A model generated the notes under the pieces. The model saw only the letters and a program-made list of their open reading frames with translations, ran no database searches and was not told where the DNA came from. DNA of 64,000 bases from NCBI GenBank assembly GCA_021234155.1, contig JAJEKV010000060.1:866001-930000 (forward strand). The letters run 5' to 3'. The DNA is from Isoetes taiwanensis (lineage: Eukaryota > Streptophyta > Lycopodiopsida > Isoetales > Isoetaceae). Both the position numbers and the translations under genes were made by a program. Position 1 is the stretch's first letter. Each line of letters starts with the position of its first letter. Positions 55,846 to 64,000 of the stretch are shown one piece after another.

Positions 55846-57700
55846 ATTATTTCCAATCTAAAATACCATCAAGTGTCTCACCATCAACTATCTTGTACAT
55901 ACAAAACCGCTCTTGTATAATTGCTGATTTCTTCACGAAATTTCTGGATATTACAGAACTGCCATGCACATTATTCCAACATTGAGGAAACACAATACCA
56001 ATAGCTTCTAGAGAACGCCCTCATGCGAAAACCTTGAATGCAATTCATTGGCCAAATTTCTCACAATCTATATACCCAACAAACGTTAGAGAACAGATTT
56101 TGTAAACAACGACACTAATTCATTAAAACTTCCTTGTTCCATGTGAAGCTTAACTTTATCCATAAATACTTTCACATCAGAATTTTTGAAATCACATTTC
56201 CGATAATGACCATCTCTCCCACTATTTTGCCTAACATATATCCGGATAAACTTACCTTTCACGTAGATGCAGATGCCACTGGGGTCGTACCGAAAAAAGC
56301 TTGATGGTGTTCTAATTGCTGCCATTTTATTCCATAAGTAAAAATCTTCGTTTTTGGACTGAAAACAAGCTTGCACTTATCAGAATACATATGCTCAAGA
56401 TCCGTCTGCATCATGTTTCTAGCCAAAGTAAAAGACATTCATGTCCTATACAATCTTTGTCAAATAATTCAACTTCAATACGAGGGCTGCATTGCAAACA
56501 AAGTGAGAATAATTTGAAGTCTGTCATCATTTGTTAAAAGCTCATTTGCTTTTTCTGAAGTGCTATGATCTTCATCAAAACTCAGCTCATCTATGAAACC
56601 AACTAATGAGACAAACTCTTCACAAAGGCATTTGACATGTGCATTTAAAGAAATCCAGTGTGTACTAACATCCTTCAAAAGCTTTTTACCATCTGTCAAC
56701 CCTTCGACAAAAGCCTGAAATGCTGCACACCTTGAGAACTCTTAGAAAAGAACTTATAAGATGTACGAATAAGCATTTCTACCTTAGCAACATAAGGAGA
56801 ATCTGAAATTGTTTTGTAAGCCAGATTTGTCCGATGACTGTATGATACTCATGTAAAGTGCAAGTTTACTTTGCAGCCTTGCACCCAGTCCAGTTCTATT
56901 GCCTTGCATTACTGCAGTGCCATCAACACCAAAATATATCAGTTTCTTGCTGCATTCTTTCTTACTTAAACTAGAAACGTTAGATAAATTATCAATAAGC
57001 ACATCAAACAATGTTTCTATTGTGACCAAGTTTTTGAATGTCTAGAAAGTAGGATTTACGCTCAAAATTCACTATAGCATATAGATGCATTGCAACCCAT
57101 GAAGTGTTGTCAATTTACTAACTTCACCCATAGATAAGGATAGAAAATTAGCATTCTTTAGCACCAATCGGAAGTCGACTTCAAAGCTTCATTCATGGAG
57201 CATGCGAAATCCCATCCAAATGACTCACTCCAATGATAAAAGGGATATGATGGAACTTTCTGGGCAAATAAAAAATCGTGCATTTTTGGATAGTCCCTCA
57301 TTGGTTTGTTGTCTGGATTCCATTCAATAACCTCTTGTTGCTCACCATCTTCCCCTTAAATCAAAAACCTCTTCTTACCATGGTGGTTAATGATAGTGTC
57401 ATACTTGCATTGCATAGTAACATCTTTTGAACGTGCCCATGTGCATACCTTACACCTCCACTCTTGGCCATCAATAATTGATTGTTCAATGTAAGGGAAC
57501 TCTATGAGCTATTCTTCTCTGAAACAACGATCAATAACCCATAAATATTTTCTTTTCGTCCTCAAGCTCGCAGAAGTGAGAAGTGGTGCATCTTTTGAAG
57601 CAGTGTCATCTGAAGACATAGAAGAAACAAATGGCACACTATTTTGAAGTGACGTGAGTTGAAGATTCCAAGCAATCACTATCAATTATTGCATCTAATG
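55846..57700 (-). pseudogene. hAT transposase, N-terminal and central part (split gene, proximal half)
   Basis: Reads leftward from about 57,690. The N-terminus has Ser/Asp-rich sequence then TSASLRTKRKYLWVIDRCF. A zinc-finger-like EWRCKVCTWARSKDVTMQCK ... NHHGKKR follows. The frame 57029-56784 has YFGVDGTAVMQGNRTGLGAR, the hAT catalytic-region motif. 56699-56475 has THWISLNAHVKCLCEEFVSL, and 56376-56086 continues. Stops and shifts occur between frames. The chromovirus at 55,845 cuts it, and its C-terminus with ERSFS lies at 30,882-31,073. It is a different hAT lineage from the 10.6-kb element, which lacks this dimerisation region. Confidence 0.75.
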
Positions 57701-58689
57701 CACAACTAGGACGTACGTCCTTAGAGGCAATTGCAAAATCACTAATCCTTTTCTACCTTGATATTCCTTGTTGTAAGAAAATAGGATGCCACAGACCAGT
57801 CACTCTATTATACACCTATTACCTATTAGAATGCTAGGAAACAAAGCACAAAAATCAGAATGTTAAATTTTTGCGAATGACATTATTTGTCAATAGATAA
57901 ATAAATTACATGCCAATAAATGCTCAAATAATATTGCATTGACTTATCTAAAAAAATGGTGCAGCATAAACATTTTGCAATGGCATTCCCATGAGAATTT
58001 GATGTTCAATCATCTCTAACCATTACTCACAACTCAAATAAAAATCATAATAGATCTGTAAAGAAAGTGCAGTTCTATCTGCAGTATTAAAGTACAGATA
58101 TGATATTAAGTGCATTCATAGAGGCACAACATATGGCAAATACAAAAGACACAATGGTTTAACTCTTTAAAAGGATTTGAAAATTGATATGAAAATCATT
58201 GGATCGGAAACCTTATTGTTTCTACATTAAGACTTACATAAGCTTCTTATTCTGGAGCCCAAATTTGCATAGAACTTGAAGCTTGTATCTCCAAAAATTG
58301 AAGTTGTTTGTGGTTGATTACCTGATGCTAAATATTGCAAAATCAAAACACGAAGTTACCTACTGCTAATTTTGCATTGAATCGAATGCTTGCAAATGAG
58401 AATCCAGGGACAAGTGGCAAGATCTTGATAGCCAATGGTGATTCCTAAATGAAAGATGCGCCAGAATAGATTTGGCGTGGCTATTTAAATTGACCTGGGC
58501 ACGCCCAATCAGCTTCAAGGAAGGCAATTCAGTGTACGCCAATGCCACAGTCAACCCTGGCTAAACACTAAACGTCCAAAAAATTTTCCCTTCTGGAATG
58601 GCTCTTTTATTTTTTCTTTTAAGAAATGACCTTTATAAACTTTAGCTACAGAATTTTACTAAAGGCCAAAAAATCATCATTTGCAAATT
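57701..58689. other. No gene recognised
   Basis: AT-rich sequence to the right of the split hAT gene; it probably contains that element's 5' flank. I could not find its terminal inverted repeats. No coding motif. Confidence 0.45.
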
Positions 58690-58968
58690 TTAACCACTCT
58701 TTATTACCCTGGTACATGACTGACAGTATGGATCAAGGAGGGGTTTGAATGAGGAAGCATTGGATGGGAGATCAGGTTTTGTTAGCAGTTGCTCACTCAT
58801 TGAGCTGTGTTTCTTGTATTTCGGGGGAAACCTGAATCGTGGATCTTTAAGCGAGCTAAACTTCTTGAGGTTGAAGTATATACTGGCAGATGAAGAGGCA
58901 CTTAGCGAGTGGATACCCCCTTTGGGGCAGGCTTGTGTGATATTCTGCTCTGTTAGAAGAAAGTGCAT
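58690..58968 (-). CDS. Possible exon, unrecognised
   Basis: Minus-strand open frame of 92 residues with a Ser-rich and basic composition (SASSSASIYFNLKKFSSLKD, RFRFPPKYKKHSSMSEQLL). A donor-like ACCAG|GGTAATAAAG lies near its end. The opposite strand is also open (58,745-58,972), so coding is uncertain and I see no family signature. Confidence 0.2.
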   Translation of the reverse strand: MHFLLTEQNITQACPKGGIHSLSASSSASIYFNLKKFSSLKDPRFRFPPKYKKHSSMSEQLLTKPDLPSNASSFKPLLDPYCQSCTRVIKSG

Positions 58969-58972
58969 CTAA

Positions 58973-60256
58973 CTCCTTAGTACATAAATGGAATTGGGGC
59001 ATGATTGCTTGTAGTACAGCGAAGTAGGATTACATGCTCTAGATCTAGTTAATGTGCAATATGATATTTTCTCTTTGTGGTGCCCTTCAGTTGCTTGTAT
59101 CTTTGTGGTGGTAGAGTAATCTTTGCATTCTTCCAGCTGAAAAGAGTGCTACTTTATCCTTGGATTCTTAGTCTTGAACTAATGATCTGCATTTGTTATC
59201 TACCATTGTATCTGAATATTTCCTATTATTTTTTACATCCTTAAGGAATGTTTGAAGACGATCGAAGATGAAAGTGAGATTGAGAGTGCCGGTGCGGAAG
59301 TGACGTGTGTTTAGGATGGAAATGAACCGGGTGAGAGCCTTGTTAGTGCAAAACCTTAAAGGATTCACTAAGCTTACGTAAGAGCACTTACAGACATTAA
59401 GAGCACAAAGACAAAAAAGTTTGAACTTTTTAGTTATGGTTGTTTATGGGATTTGTGATTTTTTTATTATAATAAATGGATATCCCCTAAAAAACCACAA
59501 CTAAAATGTTCAAACTTGATATAATTGATAAATTTGATTTGCATTTGATATAGATGATACAAAGCTCCTCTTTTAAAAGCATGGTGGGGGGGAAAAAACT
59601 ACATTAAACGACTACTTGATAATACTTCTCTTCTATGCACACTACAGAAAGATTGGGGAAATAGATTATGAACTCATTTAAGAGAGTTTGTTCACTTTTA
59701 CTTTGTTGATATGTTGAATAATTGGGTTATCTTTATTTAGCTTTCGTAACCTGCATCAGCAATTACTTTAGATTATAGGGGTTTTTTATATCAGGTAACT
59801 TTTGGGTTCATGCTCTGGCAACCCTCTGGCGGCACCGCCAACAGAGTCTTACAAATAGATGCATGCGAATCGGCAACAAACTAATCATTCCATATTTTTA
59901 GGTTAATCTATGCCGTTCTTATCTCTGACAATCTGCTTCCACAACCATTGCTATGTCAGAAAGATCATCAGCGGCTCTGCAAAATTGGGGCAAGAATGCG
60001 ATGCTCTGATCAAGTATTTTTGGGTGTAAATTCTATAGTGGTGATCAAAAAAATGCGACAACACCCAGCACCTAAAGCACTTGGATCCCGCCAGCCTTGT
60101 GTCACGCATTTAATGCTGGCAGTTCCCGCGCCATAGCTGTACACTATAGCCATAAGCCATGGCTTTTAGTCGAACTTTCTCACGCCATAGCCATAGCTTT
60201 TAATCGAATTTTCTCGCGCCATAGCCATAGCCGAAAGCCAAATTCTTTGCATCAGA
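58973..60256. other. Intergenic, with a short tandem repeat before the next gene
   Basis: No gene seen. At about 60,127-60,240 a 34-bp unit (CGCCATAGCCATAGCTTTTA...TTTTCT) is repeated three times imperfectly just upstream of the next start codon. GCGGCACCGCC at 59,832 forms a small palindrome. Confidence 0.5.
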
Positions 60257-60611
60257 ATGGGCGAAGCTGTGACAGTAGAAGATTTTGTGGAAATGCATGG
60301 ATTGTCGGATGATCGACTAATTCTGGCTCTAAAAATGAAATATTTGGAGAAAAAAATCACCACTGAAGATTGGCTATCAGTTTGGAGAGAGGAGATAAAT
60401 TCCAGACACAGTATAAAAATCTCGCTGGTACAGCCACATCTGAAAGAAGAATTACAAGCATTGATAAAAAAAGCTTTATCAGAGTGAGGGATTATGCAAT
60501 AATGAGGTCAAAAAACAGATAGCCTATGCTTTTACATGGGAAAATTGCATATCTGCACAAAGAAATCCTAAAAAGCACAAGGTAAACTGGGCTGCTGCTG
60601 GAGCTCAAATT

Positions 60612-61066
60612 ATGAAATATAGGAGGTGTAGGAAGCCTGAATCATTGGAACCAAAAAGTAATACAGAGAAGAAGACGATAGAAGCTGAAGAGGAAAAGAA
60701 GTTGGCAGTAGAATCTTTTATTTTGAACACAAAAATTTTACAGAATGTTGAGTTGATCGAGAATGAGGTCACCAGAATTTCTAGTGAGAGGGAAGCTTGT
60801 GCATTGGAGTTGAATGACATCTTTGTCACATTGGCAGCAGAGGATCTCTCAAACCAGACTTTAAGTGGCAATGTGGCAGAAGCAAACAATAATATTGAGC
60901 AAATGAAAAAGGAATTAGAACTCAAAAAATCTTTGCAGGTAACTCCAGAGTTAGAGAGAGACATTGCTGAGCTTGAAACAAGTATTATGCTTGAGACCTA
61001 TGCAGCAAAAAAAAATGGCAAGTTACAGGAAGATCAATCCAAACACAGCATCAAGAAGGGATGAAT
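60612..61066 (+). CDS. Coiled-coil segment of the 60-63 kb gene
   Basis: 150 residues rich in Glu, Lys, Leu and Ala, with heptad-like stretches (TEKKTIEAEEEKKLAVESFI, NNNIEQMKKELELKKSLQ, LERDIAELETSIMLETY). It leaves the main frame at a run of nine A at about 61,006-61,014. One base change in that run would connect it to the frame that continues RDELQGELHTKDANLSILRS, also coiled-coil-like. Confidence 0.5.
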
Positions 61067-61205
61067 TGCAAGGTGAACTTCACACGAAGGATGCTAACCT
61101 CTCAATACTGAGATCAAACCTCAAAAACTTGGAAGAACTGAAAGGTATGAAATTTTCACCAATTAGAGTCAATGCAGTTAGTAGAGACTTACCTGTGCTA
61201 TTTGA

Positions 61206-61350
61206 GGATGCTTGTGCTGCATGTGGATTAGCATTCTCCAGTAATTACAGGTTATCAGTAAAACTAAAATGTGATCATGAGTATCACTTAATGTGCACAA
61301 CTTTGTTGGCTAAAGGTAAATGCATTGTTTGCACTTCATCTATCAGTTCT
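61206..61350 (+). CDS. RING-H2-like zinc-binding segment
   Basis: Within the frame 60964-61689. The ligands are CAAC, then about 18 residues, CDHEYHLMC, eight residues and CIVC. This supplies all eight RING-H2 positions (C1-C2, C3-H4-H5-C6, C7-C8), although the last spacing is short. RING-H2 domains usually bind E2 enzymes; function here is inferred only. The downstream part is acidic then basic (HSKKRKISPKSKVQVPKK), possibly a nuclear localisation signal. Confidence 0.55.
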
Positions 61351-62296
61351 GCTTTATTTTTGGAGCTTGGTATGACAGTGCCTGTGGACGAGACAGTGCT
61401 TGAAAATACAGGATCACCTTCCATTGTACATGATAGAAGAACATCAACTCTTGGAAATCTTGCTCTGCTACCCTCAACTTCAAGATCTCCTTATAAGATT
61501 GGAGCAAATAATGTTATATTAACAGATGATGAGGGTGAAGCTGCTACAGAAAACCTTGGGAAGGTTGTTGAGGGGAAAGCAAATTCAGAGTCACATCGAG
61601 AGAGTGATACAGAGATGGAAGTGGTGAAGGAACATTCGAAGAAAAGGAAAATTTCACCCAAATCAAAAGTGCAGGTTCCAAAGAAATAGAAAAGCAAAGA
61701 TAAAGCAAGCAGGAAAAGGAGAAGCAACTAAGAGGACACATCCATTCAAAAGCAAGAAGAATCTGAAAGATGCAGTAGAGGCTGATGTACATACAAGTTT
61801 AGAGTTGTAGCAAACAACAGATGAAGCACTTGTAGCACTTAATAATGCTTCTACTTGGGAAAGCATCATCATGACAGGTCAGTCTGCTGCCATTGCTGCT
61901 GTTGAAGTAGAAGATCAGGCTCCAACTCCAAAAGAAGGTATTCTATTTCAAGCTATACTTGATGCTCTGAATGACAAAAATGAATCTGTCTCAATCAAGA
62001 GTCTGTTACATGAAAATTAGCTGGCCTTGATTCCATGCAGGGACAATTGGAGATAATTCCATATCAATGAAAGGAAGTGTAATAGCCATTAGAAGGTATT
62101 TGAGTGTTCATTGTAGCCATTTGAGTGTTATTAATTTAAAAAATTTAAATTGCTTTGCAATGGTTGTTTGAATTTATTTTGTTCTAATGTAGGTCTGCAC
62201 GAAATTCAAACAGATTTGATAATGAAAAAGAGAAATCAAACATCATCAATAAAGTGAAGAAAAGGAGAGCAGAAACAAAAGTGAAGCCAACTACTC

Positions 62297-62629
62297 TTGA
62301 ATTTACACTTGACTCAAGCACTTGACAAATCAACAATTCCAAAAACTATACTTGAGGCAACTATAGTTCAACAACCATTAGCTCCAAAAACTATAGTTCA
62401 ACCAACTATAGTTGAGGCATCTTTTGCGGGAGATAATATAGTTGAGGCAAATATAGTTCAGCCAACAATGGTTCAACATTGTGTTGATACAGTTGCCAAG
62501 ACATTTGAAACAAGTGTTGAGCCAGCTTTTGTTCCAGAAAATATAGTTGAGGCAAATATAGTTCAGCCAACAATGGTTCAACATTGTGTTGATACAGGGA
62601 TGGTTCAGCCAACATGGTTCAACAAGTGA
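62297..62629 (+). CDS. Repeat region of the 60-63 kb gene
   Basis: Low-complexity segment with the motif (T/N)IV(E/Q)xxIVQPT. A block ENIVEANIVQPTMVQHCVDT occurs twice (about 62,430-62,500 and 62,535-62,600), roughly 105 bp or 35 codons apart, with near-identical DNA. A frame change follows near 62,625. A related fragment lies at 16,660-16,762. Confidence 0.55.
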   Translation: MNLHLTQALDKSTIPKTILEATIVQQPLAPKTIVQPTIVEASFAGDNIVEANIVQPTMVQHCVDTVAKTFETSVEPAFVPENIVEANIVQPTMVQHCVDTGMVQPTWFNK

Positions 62630-62639
62630 AGAATTAGGT

Positions 62640-63271
62640 AAAGCAGCACATAGCAGAGATGTCATTGTGAGTAGAAAGCTATTGATTATGGACCTCAATG
62701 GGATTAAAACATATTCAAAGTCTGAAAAACTTGAAATACCTGGCCCACACATTATAGAGTATACAAAAAACAAGATAGTTTTATTGGGGCTGGTGTTCTG
62801 CAATTTTTAAACAAGGTAAGTGTTTACTATGACTTGGCTATATGGTCATCTATGACTGCTTTCAATACAAAGGAAGTGTTAGAGAAGTTGTGTCCATTAC
62901 TTATACACGTGTTTGTTTTTATTTGGGGACAAGAGTTTTGTGACAAAATGCCTTTCACGTTACCTGGACATGTTGAAAAACCAGTGTTCATGAAACCTTT
63001 GGAAAAGGTGTACGGCCAGTTTTCTCAATACAGTGAAAGATGTATTTTGGTTGATGACTCAGTTTATAATACATTCTTGTCTCCACCTTATACAACTGTT
63101 ATTGCAGCAAGCATGAGGATTGAAGAATTTAAGTCAAGTTCAAGTTTGCTAGTGGATTCCATATTTCCATTGTTGTATCAACCCCGGGGGGTTCACCCTG
63201 TTTTTCCGTACAAAACATGTGCATGGGCGATGAAGGGGTTTTTTGGCCATTTTGAAAATCACGATACCTAA
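62640..63271 (+). CDS. FCP1/NIF-type HAD phosphatase-like domain
   Basis: HAD phosphatases of this class (SCP, FCP1, TIM50) dephosphorylate proteins with a DxDx(T/V) nucleophile motif. Here the first frame has KLLIMDLNGIKTYSK; the second frame has YYDLAIWSSMTAFNTKEVLE, FIWGQEFC, VEKPVFMKPLEKVYGQF and ILVDDSVYNTFLSPPYTTVI. The conserved WSS and VDDS motifs make the family call firm. The general-acid aspartate of DxD is asparagine (DLNG), so catalytic activity is uncertain. A single base in a T run near 62,805-62,809 separates the two frames. The stop at 63,271 follows FGHFENHDT. Confidence 0.75.
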
Positions 63272-63662
63272 GGAGCTTCACGCTTTACGTTTTGGGATCG
63301 GATCTCATATATATATCCACGGTTTCAGGGTAGCTTTATTTGCGAGGAGGAGGGAGTTAGAAATACGTTAAGGGGGCTTAGATGCTTTGATCGAAACTGG
63401 AGGACAGATACGTTTAAGGGTGCTTGCATTTCCGGAGTTATGTTTTGAATTTTTTTTTTTTCCTGCATGCGGTTTTGCCTCACAAAACCTGTTTTATAGT
63501 TTCTTATCAACGGATTAGAAGTACTTTTCCAAACACAGAAGACATTCTTTGAGGATTAAAAACATTTTAGTTTTGTTCTTTGAGATTCCCCGTGCCTCCA
63601 TTTCGGTCCTTTCTACAAGTTTTCGGGTCTGCATATTTCTGCTCTAATATTTGATGCTTCTT

Positions 63663-63955
63663 ATTTGCAGGTTGACAAAAATGGAGAAGACAGTAGTCAT
63701 CAAGTTGAATGATGGGTGTGGAGTTGTGACTGACCTTGGCCTTGTCATCGTCTCCCACGAGTGCACTTATCTTGGATGTCTGGGCGAAATAAGGCGGGGA
63801 CGGGTTGCTAGAGGATGACAAAGAATTTGTATTTCTTGGAGATAGGGAAGTGGCCTTCACACCAAGGCGGGGAGCTAAGGTTTAAGGTTTCTATTGACGA
63901 GATTACTATCAAGGTGGTTGGGGAGCATGCACATAAAAGGCAAAGGACTTGCGGT
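63663..63955 (+). CDS. Possible partial gene at the right edge
   Basis: After an acceptor-like CTTATTTGCAG (63,661-63,670) an ATG at 63,681 in good context (AAAAATGG) opens MEKTVVIKLNDGCGVVTDLG, then VIVSHECTYLGCLGEIRRG to a TGA. Shifted frames continue as LLEDDKEFVFLGDREVAFTP and RFKVSIDEITIKVVGEHAHK. The segments look like one protein with two frame breaks, and the end of the window may cut it. The family is not recognised. The minus strand is also open for 97 residues, so strand choice is tentative. Confidence 0.3.
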
Positions 63956-64000
63956 TGAAAGCATTGCATCTCTAAATCACCAATTTGTGATGATAGACGA

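Larger units (their letters stand above)
60257..63271 (+). pseudogene. Multi-domain gene: coiled coil, RING-H2-like, repeat region and FCP1/NIF phosphatase-like domain; several frame breaks
   Basis: I read one gene in consecutive segments. 60257-60487: MGEAVTVEDFVEMHGLSDDR and onward, unrecognised. 60,500-61,066: coiled-coil-like. 61,070-61,690: RING-H2-like and acidic/basic tail. 61,690-61,937: Ala/Glu-rich (TTDEALVALNNASTWESI). Intron 61938-62040, exon 62041-62095, intron 62096-62192 (GT-AG, about 100 bp each, phases compatible), then a basic segment, the repeat region and an FCP1/NIF domain to the TAA at 63,271. Real introns argue against a retrocopy. Frame breaks near 60,485, 61,010, 61,688, 61,808 (TAG), 62,296, 62,625 and 62,810 argue for decay or sequence error. 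Whether all segments belong to one gene is inferred from order and spacing. Confidence 0.55.

Noticed and set aside
59820-59850. Small palindrome TGGCGGCACCGCCA
   Set aside because: Short, single copy and without context; expected by chance in sequence of this length.

Overview
The window looks like nuclear DNA of a land plant with a large, repeat-rich genome. The evidence is a plant-type RBR ubiquitin-ligase gene with an RNase H-like N-terminal domain, GT-AG introns of about 100-280 bp, Ty3/gypsy elements with chromodomains and an initiator-Met tRNA primer site, DUF4371-type hAT transposases and a plant-style LINE. I cannot name the species; a gymnosperm, fern or other large-genome lineage is an inference from the repeat load.

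Layout. 1-9.2 kb: a degenerate tandem repeat, then a decayed RBR E3 ligase gene whose last intron holds a complete 5.4-kb Ty3/gypsy element with near-identical LTRs and a 5-bp target duplication. 9.7-10.6 kb: an inverted-repeat (MITE-like) element. 10.6-15.4 kb: a full-length hAT element with terminal inverted repeats and a perfect 8-bp target duplication, carrying a frameshifted transposase on the minus strand. 15.4-20.1 kb: short duplications, a defective LTR-retroelement fragment on the minus strand (initiator-Met primer site followed by an unrecognised charged, coiled-coil-like ORF), a 0.5-kb TIR element and a GC-rich foldback. 20.1-27.4 kb: no long ORF, but several minus-strand segments with good splice sites may be exons of one unrecognised gene. 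27.4-30.7 kb: a 5'-truncated LINE ending in poly-A.

30.7-57.7 kb is a three-layer nest. A minus-strand hAT transposase gene is cut in two by a minus-strand chromovirus (31,192-55,845). Its integrase is itself cut by a related plus-strand chromovirus (34,427-47,604). LTR ends, primer sites and target duplications support each layer. The outer element's leader holds three copies of a 65-nt near-palindrome, the most unusual structure I found.

57.7-64 kb: intergenic DNA, then a plus-strand gene encoding coiled-coil, RING-H2-like, repeat and FCP1/NIF phosphatase-like segments with at least two clean introns but several frame breaks, and the start of a possible further gene at the right edge.

Almost every coding region is broken by small indels. 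Some lie in homopolymers or GC-rich runs between otherwise identical repeat copies, so part of the damage may be consensus error rather than decay.
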